64,000 bases of DNA from CAMTUW01 sp947085035 (GTDB lineage Bacteria; Actinomycetota; Coriobacteriia; Anaerosomatales; PHET01). The notes beneath the pieces are model-generated. The model made no database searches. It was not told the origin of the DNA and saw nothing but the letters and a program-made list of their open reading frames with translations. The translations under genes were made by a program, and so were the position numbers. Location: NCBI GenBank assembly GCA_947085035.1, contig CAMTUW010000005.1:1-64000 (forward strand). Reading direction: 5' to 3'. The number at the start of each line of letters is the position of its first letter. The first letter of the stretch is position 1. Of the stretch, positions 16,769 to 25,044 are shown one piece after another.

Positions 16769-17463
16769 CGGGCTCCGAGATGACGCCCGATGAGCGGCGA
16801 GTCCGGCGCGTGTTCGAACCCGGAACCACGATCGAGGACCTCAAGGAGTACATGGGGCCGTTCGCGGCGCGCCTAGGTTACAAGTTCAACACAGAGACCG
16901 AGTTCGTCGACGAAGTGCTCGAAAGCGAACTGGTCGTTCTTGAGCGGGATGGCGACGTCTACTGTCCGTGTCGAGTCCGAACCGGTGATCCGAAAGAGGA
17001 TCTCAAGATCGTCTGTCCCTGCATCCCGTTCTATCGCGACCAGTTCGCGGCGATACGCAAGTGTTGGTGCGGGTTGTTCATCCGAACAGACGTCCAGGAC
17101 GGTGCCGAGCTCATCGGCGTGATTGACGAGCCTGCCCCCGACACGCCGGTCGACGTGCCCGTATGTCTGCTCGTCGATCTACCGGATGGGACCGCGCGCC
17201 ACGTGAAAGTGGGCAAGCGCGATATCGCTGTCGTACGGGTCGGCGAGGAGGTCTTCGCGCTCTCGAACCTCTGCCGACACGCGTTTGCGCCGCTCGCCGA
17301 GGGCTATGCGGACGGCTACTTCCTGGCCTGTCCGTGGCACGGATGGCGCTACGACGTGCGTGATGGCACGACCGACCATCCCAACGCCGACGTACGTACC
17401 TTCCCCGCCGCCGTGCGCGACGGGGAAGTGCTGGTCACGCTCCCGCTCTCAAAGCCGGGCTAG
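16765..17463 (+). CDS. ferredoxin:thioredoxin reductase catalytic-like domain fused to a Rieske domain
   Basis: Predicted 232 residues from GTG 16765. Residues about 20-110 match the catalytic beta subunit of ferredoxin:thioredoxin reductase: C67-P-C69, C84-P-C86 and C100-W-C102. In plant-type enzymes the last motif is CHC; here His is replaced by Trp and the spacing to it is longer (13 rather than 8). Residues about 130-228 form a Rieske [2Fe-2S] domain with C170-x-H172 and C189-x2-H192 (CPWHGW). The known enzyme uses a [4Fe-4S] cluster and an active disulfide to reduce thioredoxin. Here the partner is probably the coupled glutaredoxin, with the Rieske centre feeding electrons. No variable FTR subunit is seen. 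Confidence 0.88.
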   Translation: MTGSEMTPDERRVRRVFEPGTTIEDLKEYMGPFAARLGYKFNTETEFVDEVLESELVVLERDGDVYCPCRVRTGDPKEDLKIVCPCIPFYRDQFAAIRKCWCGLFIRTDVQDGAELIGVIDEPAPDTPVDVPVCLLVDLPDGTARHVKVGKRDIAVVRVGEEVFALSNLCRHAFAPLAEGYADGYFLACPWHGWRYDVRDGTTDHPNADVRTFPAAVRDGEVLVTLPLSKPG

Positions 17464-18405
17464 TTAAGCGGTCTCGTCCGCCATCGTCACGCTGCCGCTC
17501 TTGAACGCCTCGGCCATACCGCCGATGGCTCCCAGGACGCCGCTGATCTCGTAGGGCAGGAAGATCTTCGTGGCTTTGCCGTCAGCGATCTTGGGCAGCG
17601 CGTCGAGATAACGCACGGCGAGAAGGTCGTTGGTGGGGCCGCCCTCGTGTATGGCCTTGAAGACCGTCTCGATGCCGCGGGCCTCGCCCTCGGCGAGCGC
17701 GATGCGCTGGAACTTCTCGGCCTCTGCGACCTCTTTGATCGCGGCCGCGCGTCCCTCGGCCTCAAGGATCGCGGCCTGCTTGGAGCCCTCGGCACGTGTG
17801 ATCGCGGCCTGCTTGTCGCCGTCGGCCTCGAGGATCAGCGCTCGTCGCGTGCGCTCGGCCTTCATCTGGCGGTGCATGGCTTCGGTGACGTCGACCGGCG
17901 GCTCGATGCGCTGAAGCTCTACGCGCACGACGCGCACGCCCCACTTGTCGGTCGCGTCGTCCAGGATCTGGCGAAGCGCCGCGTTGATCTTCTCGCGGCT
18001 TGTGAGCGACTCGTCGAGCTGCATCTCGCCGATGACGTTACGCAGGTTCGTCTGCGCGAGCTTGGTCGCCGCGAGGTAGAAGTTCGCGACGTTGTAGATG
18101 AGTTTCACGGGGTCGGTCGCCTCGTAGTAGACGACCGCATCGACGGTCACGACGACGTTGTCTTTGGTGATGACCTCCTGCGGAGGCACGTCGACGACGT
18201 TCTCGCGCATGTCCGCCTTCGTGACCCGATCGAGGAACGGGATGATGATGTGCAGGCCCGGCTCGAATGTGCGCTGGTACTTGCCCAACCGCTCGCTGAC
18301 GCCCTTCTGGTACGGACGGATGATCTTGATCGCGCTCGCGAGATACACGAACGCGAGCACGAACGCGAAGAAACCGAACAGGATGATGCTGATGATGGAC
18401 TCCAC
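17464..18405 (-). CDS. SPFH/band-7 (QmcA/paraslipin-like) membrane protein
   Basis: Predicted 313 residues; GTG 18405 follows GAGGAGG. One N-terminal helix (about residues 4-26) is followed by the SPFH domain (RPYQKGVSERLGKY through VELQRIEPP) and a long coiled coil rich in Ala/Glu (about 170-245). Such proteins form large membrane rings and organise microdomains or restrain proteases such as FtsH. It follows an NfeD gene by 16 bases, the classic NfeD-stomatin operon. The stop abuts the convergent FTR-Rieske gene. Confidence 0.92.
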   Translation of the reverse strand: MESIISIILFGFFAFVLAFVYLASAIKIIRPYQKGVSERLGKYQRTFEPGLHIIIPFLDRVTKADMRENVVDVPPQEVITKDNVVVTVDAVVYYEATDPVKLIYNVANFYLAATKLAQTNLRNVIGEMQLDESLTSREKINAALRQILDDATDKWGVRVVRVELQRIEPPVDVTEAMHRQMKAERTRRALILEADGDKQAAITRAEGSKQAAILEAEGRAAAIKEVAEAEKFQRIALAEGEARGIETVFKAIHEGGPTNDLLAVRYLDALPKIADGKATKIFLPYEISGVLGAIGGMAEAFKSGSVTMADETA

Positions 18406-18421
18406 AGGGACCTCCTCGGGG

Positions 18422-18880
18422 TCAGGCTTCTGGTGATGCGGTATCGCTTATCGGTTCGACGATCAGGTGCGTGCCCTCGACCGCCAGAACAGTGATGCGC
18501 GTTCCTTCGGGTAGCCTCTCTCCTCCACTGTAGCTGGCTCTCCACTCCTCTCGGTCCACACGGACCATGCCCAGCGAGTCCGGTGAATCGATGGAGGCCA
18601 AGACGACGCCTTGGCGGCCGAGCAGCCTGTCGCCGGCCACCTTCTGGGGTGGCTCGTGGGTGACGCGGTCGGCGAATCGCCGCAACACGATCAACAGGAG
18701 AGACGAGACTCCCACGAACGCGGCCCACTGCCATCCGATCGAACCGGGCGCGAGGAACTCGAGCAGGGCGGCGATTACCGCACCGATCGCGAAGGGGAGC
18801 AGGAAGAACCCGGCGGTGAAGATCTCGGCGATCGCCAAGATGACGGCGAGCGCCACCCATACCCAGAACCAGATGTGCAT
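18422..18880 (-). CDS. NfeD-family membrane protein
   Basis: Predicted 152 residues from ATG 18880. Three to four hydrophobic helices occupy residues 1-70, then an OB-fold domain (about 80-148; LLGRQGVV and GTRITVLAVEG) as in short NfeD1b proteins. NfeD partners bind SPFH proteins, and the downstream gene is one. Role in membrane quality control is inferred from this pairing. It is the first gene of the two-gene minus-strand operon, divergent from cysK. Confidence 0.88.
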   Translation of the reverse strand: MHIWFWVWVALAVILAIAEIFTAGFFLLPFAIGAVIAALLEFLAPGSIGWQWAAFVGVSSLLLIVLRRFADRVTHEPPQKVAGDRLLGRQGVVLASIDSPDSLGMVRVDREEWRASYSGGERLPEGTRITVLAVEGTHLIVEPISDTASPEA

Positions 18881-18949
18881 TCGACCTCCCGTGTCGCGAC
18901 CTACTGACTCCAGAGTATTCCACCTCGGGCCCCCGGTCAGCAGGTGAGA

Positions 18950-18975
18950 TAATGCGCATTATGCGCACTTACCTA
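18950..18975. promoter_or_regulatory. palindromic operator-like region upstream of cysK
   Basis: TAATGCGCATTA (18950-18961) is a perfect 12-bp palindrome. It is followed at once by CGCAC-N7-GTGCG, a second inverted repeat ending near 18978. They lie about 85-110 bases before cysK and could bind the Rrf2 protein encoded behind cysK. Further down, a 7-bp stem (19025-19031 with 19035-19041) lies in the leader. Confidence 0.4.
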
Positions 18976-19061
18976 GTGCGTGAAAAGTGTCGAGAACAGG
19001 GGTACACTTCGCCAATACGGTCACGCGGACGCATCGTCCGCCGGATGTCAGGAGTACTCTG

Positions 19062-20027
19062 ATGGCCCAGTTCGCCCACAGGTTCGATGATGTCACGGGA
19101 AGCATCGGCCACACACCCATCATTCCGCTGCTCAGGCTCGGGGAGGGACTGCCAGGGCGAGTGCTCATCAAGATGGAGTCTCGCAACCCCGGCGGTTCGG
19201 TGAAGGACCGCATCGGGCTTTCGATGATCGATGACGCCGAGGAGCGTGGGCTCATCGAGCGTGGCAGGTCGGTGCTTGTCGAGCCCACGAGCGGTAACAC
19301 CGGGATCGTGCTCGCGATGATCGGGGCCGCGCGCGGCTACCGTGTCGTGCTGACGATGCCGGAGTCGATGTCGATCGAACGGCGCAAACTCCTCATGGCG
19401 TATGGGGCCGAGCTCGTGCTCACCCCCAAGGAGCGCGGAATGGTCGGGGCTGTCGAGGAAGCCGAGCGCATCGCCGCGACGATCACCCACGCGTTCATCC
19501 CCGGGCAGTTCGTGAACCCGGCGAATCCTCTCGCCCACTACCGCACCACCGGTCCCGAGGTTGTGGACGCGGCGGGGGATGACGAGATCGGCGCTTTCGT
19601 GGCCGGTGTCGGAACCGGCGGCACCATCTCGGGTGTCGGCCGATACCTCAAGGAGAATCGCCCCGGGGCTCTCATCGTGGCGGTCGAGCCGTCGGAATCG
19701 CCCCTGATAACCCAGCGCCGCGCGGGCGAGGATCTGGCCCCCGGACCACACCTCATCCAGGGTATCGGGGCGAACTTCATCCCGGACACACTCGATCTCG
19801 ATGTTCTTGACGAGGTCATCACCGTCAACGCGGAGCGGGCGATCGAGGCCGCGCGTGCATTGGCCAGCCGAGAAGGACTGCTCGTCGGAATCTCAAGCGG
19901 TGCGAACCTGGTGGCTGCTCTGGAGCTCGCCGCTCGTCCTGAGATGGACGGCAAGCTCGTCATCACCGTCGCCCCGTCGACGGGCGAGCGGTATCTGAGC
20001 ACCAAGCTGTGGGAGGAGTTGGGCTGA
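19062..20027 (+). CDS. cysK: cysteine synthase A (O-acetylserine sulfhydrylase)
   Basis: Predicted 321 residues from ATG 19062, with CAGGAGT upstream. The PLP lysine is Lys48 in NPGGSVKDR; TSGNTG (about 74-79) and the GTGGTISG phosphate-binding loop are present. The enzyme makes cysteine from O-acetylserine and sulfide in the cytoplasm. No cysE is adjacent. It is followed immediately by an Rrf2 gene (3-base gap to its likely GTG), a common CymR-cysK arrangement. Confidence 0.95.
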   Translation: MAQFAHRFDDVTGSIGHTPIIPLLRLGEGLPGRVLIKMESRNPGGSVKDRIGLSMIDDAEERGLIERGRSVLVEPTSGNTGIVLAMIGAARGYRVVLTMPESMSIERRKLLMAYGAELVLTPKERGMVGAVEEAERIAATITHAFIPGQFVNPANPLAHYRTTGPEVVDAAGDDEIGAFVAGVGTGGTISGVGRYLKENRPGALIVAVEPSESPLITQRRAGEDLAPGPHLIQGIGANFIPDTLDLDVLDEVITVNAERAIEAARALASREGLLVGISSGANLVAALELAARPEMDGKLVITVAPSTGERYLSTKLWEELG

Positions 20028-20029
20028 CC

Positions 20030-20446
20030 GTGCGCGTCTCTCAGCGATTGGATTATGCAGTGCGCACGTTGGTACTTCTCGTGGATCGGCCGGCAGGTGA
20101 GTTCGTTGCAGCAGGAGACCTCGCCGTGAGTCTCGCGTTGCCCCGGCGCTTCGTCGAACAGCAGATCACGGCCCTCTCGCACGCGGGAATCGTGGTGAGC
20201 CGTCGCGGTGCGACGGGGGGATGCTCGCTTGCGCGACCGGCTGCCGATGTGACCGTGGCCGATGTGGTCAAGGCTCTCAGCGGCGACGTACTTGACGTGC
20301 CTCGGCAACGTGACTCGGCTACGGCCGAACTCTGGGAGAGCGCCGCCGAATCACTGGAGAATCACCTCTCGGGAGTCAGCCTCGCTGACCTCGCGGTACG
20401 GCAGCGCGAAATCGACGCGCACGCGCACGAGATGTACTATATCTGA
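20030..20446 (+). CDS. Rrf2-family regulator without Fe-S cysteines (CymR-like)
   Basis: Predicted 138 residues from GTG 20030; the frame could also begin at GTG 20009 inside cysK. GGAGGAG lies 11 bases upstream. The winged HTH is clear (RLDYAVRTLVLL to SRRGATGG) but the three-Cys cluster of IscR/NsrR is absent, with only one Cys in the wing. Family members like this, such as CymR, act through protein-protein contact with cysteine synthase. Coupling to cysK supports that role here (inference). Confidence 0.88.
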   Translation: MRVSQRLDYAVRTLVLLVDRPAGEFVAAGDLAVSLALPRRFVEQQITALSHAGIVVSRRGATGGCSLARPAADVTVADVVKALSGDVLDVPRQRDSATAELWESAAESLENHLSGVSLADLAVRQREIDAHAHEMYYI

Positions 20447-20501
20447 GCGTCGTTACCGTAGCGTAATCAAGGCGTCCGTTGCCCCGCTACGCCGTTCGCG
20501 G

Positions 20502-20550
20502 GCATGCAATACAGTTTTCGTTGTTGTGCATGCAATCGACGTGCTACATT
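20502..20550 (+). promoter_or_regulatory. livK promoter flanked by GCATGCAA direct repeats
   Basis: A -35 TTGTTG (20521-20526) and -10 TACATT (20545-20550, preceded by TGC) are 18 bases apart. GCATGCAA occurs at 20502-20509 and again at 20528-20535, inside the spacer. The repeats are 26 bases apart and contain the palindrome GCATGC, so they look like paired operator sites for a repressor. Confidence 0.5.
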
Positions 20551-20590
20551 TCGTGCATCTGAACGCGGTTGGGATGATCGCGTGGAGGTG

Positions 20591-20619
20591 CGCCACTTCC
20601 GCAGGATGCGGAGGTGGCG
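20591..20619 (+). other. strong hairpin in the livK 5' leader
   Basis: Bases 20591-20602 pair with 20608-20619 (12 bp, one G-T wobble) around a 5-base loop, in the untranslated leader about 40 bases before livK. No T run follows. It may stabilise the mRNA or be part of a leader-based control. I do not recognise a named riboswitch. Confidence 0.5.
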
Positions 20620-20659
20620 GATGGCAGGACAACAGTTTCACGGGAGCAAGGGAGGGAAC

Positions 20660-21868
20660 ATGAAGGTGCGCAACAAGCGCCTCTTCGCCATCCTCGCAGC
20701 GCTCGTCGCGATCTCGATGGTCGCAACGGGTTGCGGAGGTGGCGGCGCGAAGGTGGACGACGGTGCCGCTAAGGAAGCCGTCAAGGTCAAGATCGGTGTG
20801 AGCGCTCCGTTCACCGGTGACATCGCCGCTTTGGGCCTTGGCATCAAGAACGGCGCAACGCTGGCCATCGAGGCAGCCAATGCTGACCCCGAGGCCGAGG
20901 AACTCGGTATCGAGTTCGAGGGTCTGTTCGTCGACGACGCTGGCGACCCCAAGACGGGCGTCAACGCCGCAGCCCAGATGATCTCCGACGCCAAAATCAT
21001 CGGCATCGTGGGTCACCTGAACTCCGGTATCTCGATCCCGACGTCTGAGAAGTACCGTGAGGCCGGTCTCGTGATGATCTCGCCCGCGTCCACGAACCCC
21101 AAGCTGACCCAGCAGGGCTTCGAGAACGTGTTCCGCGTCTGCGCGACTGACGACCTGCAGGGCTCCTTCGCCGCTGACTTCGCCGTTGACAAGCTCGGCG
21201 CGAAGTCGGTTGCAATCGTGAGCGACTCCACTCCGTACGGCGATGGTCTGGCTGCTGAGTTCATCAAGCAGTTCGAGGCCCGTGGCGGAAAGGTCCTCTC
21301 GAACGACAAGATCCAGGTGAAGGATCAGGACTTCAAGGCCCTCACCACCAAGATCAAGGGCCTGAAGGCCGACATGATCTACATGGGCGGTATGTACACC
21401 GAGGCCGCGCTGATCGCCAAGCAGGCCAAGGAATCCGGCATGAAGACCCCGCTGATGGGTGGCGACGGTCTCTACACGCAGCAGTACGTCGACATCGCTG
21501 GTGCGGCCAACGCCGAGGGTGACCTCGCGACCTCCATCGGTCTGCCGCTCGACCTGCAGCCGAAGGGCCAGGATTTCAAGGCAGCCTTCGATGCGAAGTT
21601 CCGTGGTCAGGCCATCGAGGCTTATGACACCTACGCCTACGATGCCGCCATGGCTGTCATCAACGCCGCCATGAAGGTTGCTAGGGAGTTGGGTGCCGAT
21701 CAGCTCGCCACCCCCGCCGGCAAGGCCGCCATCATCGCGGCAGTGGCTGCGACTGACTTCGAGGGCGTGACCGGCAAGGTCTCCTTCGATGACAAGGGTG
21801 ACACGACCAACAAGGCTCTCACCGCTTACGTGGTCGAGGGCGGCAAGTTCGTTCCGTACACCAAGTAA
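20660..21868 (+). CDS. livK: branched-chain amino-acid ABC transporter substrate-binding lipoprotein
   Basis: Predicted 402 residues from ATG 20660 with GGGAGG upstream. A lipoprotein signal ends VATGC25. The periplasmic-binding fold type I starts IGVSAPFTGDIAALG and contains GHLNSGISIPTSEKY, with the typical Leu/Ile/Val-binding layout. It delivers hydrophobic amino acids (or a related small molecule) to the LivHM permeases. Codon use in this gene is notably skewed to preferred codons, consistent with high expression. A 13-bp hairpin separates it from livH. Confidence 0.93.
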   Translation: MKVRNKRLFAILAALVAISMVATGCGGGGAKVDDGAAKEAVKVKIGVSAPFTGDIAALGLGIKNGATLAIEAANADPEAEELGIEFEGLFVDDAGDPKTGVNAAAQMISDAKIIGIVGHLNSGISIPTSEKYREAGLVMISPASTNPKLTQQGFENVFRVCATDDLQGSFAADFAVDKLGAKSVAIVSDSTPYGDGLAAEFIKQFEARGGKVLSNDKIQVKDQDFKALTTKIKGLKADMIYMGGMYTEAALIAKQAKESGMKTPLMGGDGLYTQQYVDIAGAANAEGDLATSIGLPLDLQPKGQDFKAAFDAKFRGQAIEAYDTYAYDAAMAVINAAMKVARELGADQLATPAGKAAIIAAVAATDFEGVTGKVSFDDKGDTTNKALTAYVVEGGKFVPYTK

Positions 21869-21895
21869 CGACCTGTCACAGCACCACGTCATCCG

Positions 21896-21925
21896 GGCCC
21901 GGACGGGAGTTTTCCCGTCCGGGCC
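21896..21925 (+). terminator. intercistronic hairpin after livK
   Basis: A perfect 13-bp stem pairs 21896-21908 with 21913-21925 around a GTTT loop. No T run follows, so it is more likely a 3' stabiliser or partial terminator that lets livK be expressed above livHMGF than a full stop. Confidence 0.6.
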
Positions 21926-21988
21926 TGTGGCGGGGTGGTGCGTCGTGGTGCGCGTTGTGCCTCTGGCGGCGCTGGAACCGCGTGACAT

Positions 21989-23017
21989 ATGGATGGAGTG
22001 ATCGTGCACTTCGATATCGCTGCCTTGCCGCAGCAGTTCGTCAACGGACTCACACTGGGCGGTCTCTATGCCCTGATCGCGTTGGGTTATACGCTGGTCT
22101 ACGGCATCTTGCTCATGATCAACTTCGCGCACAGCGAGATGTTCATGTCAGGTGCGTACTTCGGACTCCTTTGGTTGAACATTCTCAGCGAGTTGAGCTT
22201 CTTCACTCAAACGGCCTTCGGGCTCGTCTTGCTGTATATGGCTTCGATACTGCTCGCGATGGTGATGACAGGGCTTCTCGGTGTGTTGATCGAACGATTC
22301 GCGTACCGACCCTTGAGACACGCACCGCGACTCGCGCCGTTGATCTCAGCGATCGGCGTGTCGCTGTTCCTTCAGAATGCGGTGCTTCTCTGGGTCTCGT
22401 CTCGCTCGATTCCGTTCCCGGTGAAGTTCCCCGTGCTGCAGTACACGGTGGCGCGTGACGCCGCCGGCTCCCTGCACCTCCTCGTGGTGGGCGCCCAGGA
22501 GCATCTCACGGATCGGTTGGGTGAGGGTGCCAACGCGATTCTTCAGGTCTCCACGCTGCAGGTGATGATCGTCATGACGACGATCTCGCTGCTCATCGTG
22601 CTTGACACCTTCGTGTCGAAGACGCGAATGGGCAGGGCGATGCGTGCCACGTCGCAGGATCGTGACGCTGCCGGGCTCATGGGCGTCGACATCAACAAGG
22701 TCATCGCGCTCACCTTCTTCATCGGCCCGGCGCTGGGTGCCGTTGCCGGTATCTTCTCCGGCATGTACTACGGCAACATCAAGTACAACATGGGATTCAT
22801 CCCGGGGATCAAATCCTTCACTGCAGCGGTTATCGGAGGTATCGGTAACCTGCGTGGGGCGATGCTTGGTGGGTTCACGCTTGGAATGATCGAGGCTCTG
22901 GCCGCCGGATTCATATCGACCGGCTACAAAGACGTCATCGCCTTCATGATCCTCATCCTGGTTCTGATATTCCGTCCGGGCGGCCTGCTCGGCGAGTCCG
23001 TGGTAGAGAAGGTGTAG
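21989..23017 (+). CDS. livH: branched-chain amino-acid ABC transporter permease LivH
   Basis: Predicted 342 residues. ATG 21989 lacks a good ribosome site; GTG 22004 has GGAG 5 bases upstream and may be the real start. Eight or so hydrophobic helices, with GLYALIALGYTLVYG at the N-terminus and the EAA-like ATSQDRDAAGLMGVD loop near residue 220. It forms the membrane channel with LivM. Part of the livKHMGF operon. Confidence 0.93.
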   Translation: MDGVIVHFDIAALPQQFVNGLTLGGLYALIALGYTLVYGILLMINFAHSEMFMSGAYFGLLWLNILSELSFFTQTAFGLVLLYMASILLAMVMTGLLGVLIERFAYRPLRHAPRLAPLISAIGVSLFLQNAVLLWVSSRSIPFPVKFPVLQYTVARDAAGSLHLLVVGAQEHLTDRLGEGANAILQVSTLQVMIVMTTISLLIVLDTFVSKTRMGRAMRATSQDRDAAGLMGVDINKVIALTFFIGPALGAVAGIFSGMYYGNIKYNMGFIPGIKSFTAAVIGGIGNLRGAMLGGFTLGMIEALAAGFISTGYKDVIAFMILILVLIFRPGGLLGESVVEKV

Positions 23018-23020
23018 AGC

Positions 23021-24223
23021 ATGGGTGGCAGCAAGATCGAACTGAGAACCAACGTCCAAGGCAGCAAGCTCACGCCGAAACTGATCGCGATATACGCGGC
23101 CATTGCGGTGCTTGTCGTAGGCTTGCCGATCTACTTCCAGTCGACCGGGAACGTGTTCATGGTGCGTATCTTCGCACTGGTGGGCATCTACGTGATTCTC
23201 GCTTTGGGCCTCAACATCGTCGTTGGATACGCCGGGTTGCTCGACTTGGGGTATGTGGCGTTCTACGGCATGGGGGCCTACGCCGGAGTCCTGTTCGGAT
23301 TCGTCTTCCAAAAGCTCGTCGGTGGCGCCGCATCCCCGCTGGCGGAGTACTCGTACTGGGCGCTGATCATTCCTGCGACTCTGGCTGGCGCGGCGACAGG
23401 GGTCATGCTGGGGACCCCGGTGTTGCGTCTGCGTGGAGACTATCTCGCCATCGTCACGCTCGGTTTCGGCGAGATCGTGCGCATCGCTCTGACCAACAAC
23501 ATCCTCGAGTTGACCAATGGCGCTGCGGGCCTTCCCGCCGTGGGCCAGGCCATCGTTCCCGCGATCGGCCAGCAATGGGTTCGCGATACCTTCAGTACCG
23601 ACACATTCGTCTTCTCGAAAGACCTGTTCTGGTACTTCATCATCGTCATGTTGTGCCTGTTCACCATCTTCATCATCCGGCGCCTCGACAACTCCCGCCT
23701 GGGGCGCGCCTGGGTCGCCATGCGCGAAGACGAGGTGGCCGCAGCCTCGGTGGGCATCAACATCATGACCACGAAGCTGTGGGCGTTCTCGCTGGGAGCG
23801 GTCTGGGGAGGAATCGCCGGCATCACATACGCGTACTGGGTGGGCTTCATCAGCCCCGAGTCGTTCAACTTCATGGAGTCGGTACTCATCGTCTGCATGG
23901 TCGTACTGGGCGGCATGGGGTCGATCCCGGGCGCGATCATCGGTGCGGTCATCATCGCCGGTCTCCCGGAGGCGATTCGCGGTATGGCTCAGTCCGAGGT
24001 CCTCTCGGGTATTCTGACGCCGGAGCAGGCCTCGCTCGTGGGTGACTACCGGTTCCTCATCTTCGGCGGTCTGATGGTGATCATGATGGCGGTCAGACCT
24101 CAAGGCATCTTCCCCTCTACGCGGCGTGCGCGAGAACTGACCTCCGACGATGTGATCATCGCCGAGTCCAACACCGACCTGTGGGAAGTCGAGCACAAAA
24201 CCGACACCCCGCACTCCCTCTAG
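23021..24223 (+). CDS. livM: branched-chain amino-acid ABC transporter permease LivM
   Basis: Predicted 400 residues from ATG 23021, three bases after the livH stop, with an AGAAGG site inside livH. About ten hydrophobic helices; GLNIVVGYAGLLDLGYVAFYG is the family's typical opening and the ATP-ase contact loop contains REDEVAAASVGIN. The C-terminal 45 residues are hydrophilic and longer than in many LivM proteins. Partner of LivH. Confidence 0.93.
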   Translation: MGGSKIELRTNVQGSKLTPKLIAIYAAIAVLVVGLPIYFQSTGNVFMVRIFALVGIYVILALGLNIVVGYAGLLDLGYVAFYGMGAYAGVLFGFVFQKLVGGAASPLAEYSYWALIIPATLAGAATGVMLGTPVLRLRGDYLAIVTLGFGEIVRIALTNNILELTNGAAGLPAVGQAIVPAIGQQWVRDTFSTDTFVFSKDLFWYFIIVMLCLFTIFIIRRLDNSRLGRAWVAMREDEVAAASVGINIMTTKLWAFSLGAVWGGIAGITYAYWVGFISPESFNFMESVLIVCMVVLGGMGSIPGAIIGAVIIAGLPEAIRGMAQSEVLSGILTPEQASLVGDYRFLIFGGLMVIMMAVRPQGIFPSTRRARELTSDDVIIAESNTDLWEVEHKTDTPHSL

Positions 24224-24247
24224 ATGATGAAAGGAGAGGTCGAACAG

Positions 24248-25036
24248 ATGACACGACTCATCGACGCCAGTAACGTCACCATGCAGTTCGGCGGCCTCAA
24301 GGCGTTGAGTGATATCGACTTTCACGTCGATCAGGGAGAGATCGTTGCTTTGATCGGCCCCAACGGGGCGGGCAAGACCACGTTCTTCAACCTGCTCACG
24401 GGCATCTACAAGCCCACGTCGGGCACCCTCACCTTCAAGGGTCAGTCCGTGGGCGGTAAGCGCCCGCACAAGATCTGCCGTATGGGAATCGCTCGGACGT
24501 TTCAAAACATCCGACTCTTCCAGAACATGACGACGCTCGAAAACGTCATGGTCGGGCGCCACACGCGCACCAAGGCGGGCCCCTTCCGCGCCATGCTGCG
24601 CACTCCGAGCTTCTACCGCGAGGAGAAGAACACCGTCCAGGAGGCGCTGCGTTGGCTCACCTTCGTGGGGCTTGTCGATTACGCGAATGAGCTCGCAAAG
24701 AACCTACCCTATGGCGCTCAGCGACGACTTGAGATCGCGCGCGCACTTGCCACCGAGCCCGCGATGCTTCTGCTGGACGAGCCCGCCGCAGGCATGAACC
24801 CCCAGGAAAGCGTCGAGCTGACGGCTCTGGTGGGACGGGTTCGAGACGCCGGTATCACCGTCTTGCTCATCGAGCATGACATGAAGGTCGTTATGGACAT
24901 CGCCGACCGTATCGTGGTCCTCGACTTCGGCGAGAAGATCGCAGAGGGACTGCCTGCAGAGATCCAGCGCAATCCGAAAGTCATCGAAGCCTACCTCGGT
25001 AAAGGCGCCGAGGCGCTGATGGCCGCACACGGCTAG
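24248..25036 (+). CDS. livG: branched-chain amino-acid ABC transporter ATPase LivG
   Basis: Predicted 262 residues from ATG 24248, chosen because AAGGAGAGG lies 9 bases upstream; ATG 24224 and 24227 precede that site. Walker A GPNGAGKTT, Q-loop in RTFQNIRLFQ, the signature LPYGAQRRLEIARAL in place of LSGGQ (usual for LivG), Walker B LLLDEPAAG and the H-loop EHDM are present. It powers LivHM from the cytoplasmic face together with LivF. Confidence 0.94.
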   Translation: MTRLIDASNVTMQFGGLKALSDIDFHVDQGEIVALIGPNGAGKTTFFNLLTGIYKPTSGTLTFKGQSVGGKRPHKICRMGIARTFQNIRLFQNMTTLENVMVGRHTRTKAGPFRAMLRTPSFYREEKNTVQEALRWLTFVGLVDYANELAKNLPYGAQRRLEIARALATEPAMLLLDEPAAGMNPQESVELTALVGRVRDAGITVLLIEHDMKVVMDIADRIVVLDFGEKIAEGLPAEIQRNPKVIEAYLGKGAEALMAAHG

Positions 25037-25044
25037 GAGTAACC

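Noticed and set aside
20453..22132. Long minus-strand open frame opposite livK
   Set aside because: It mirrors the codon structure of livK, lacks a ribosome site and has low-complexity His/Asp/Arg composition typical of antisense frames in GC-rich DNA.
22346..24562. 738-codon minus-strand open frame opposite livH, livM and livG
   Set aside because: It crosses three clear plus-strand transporter genes and shows no domain or plausible protein composition.
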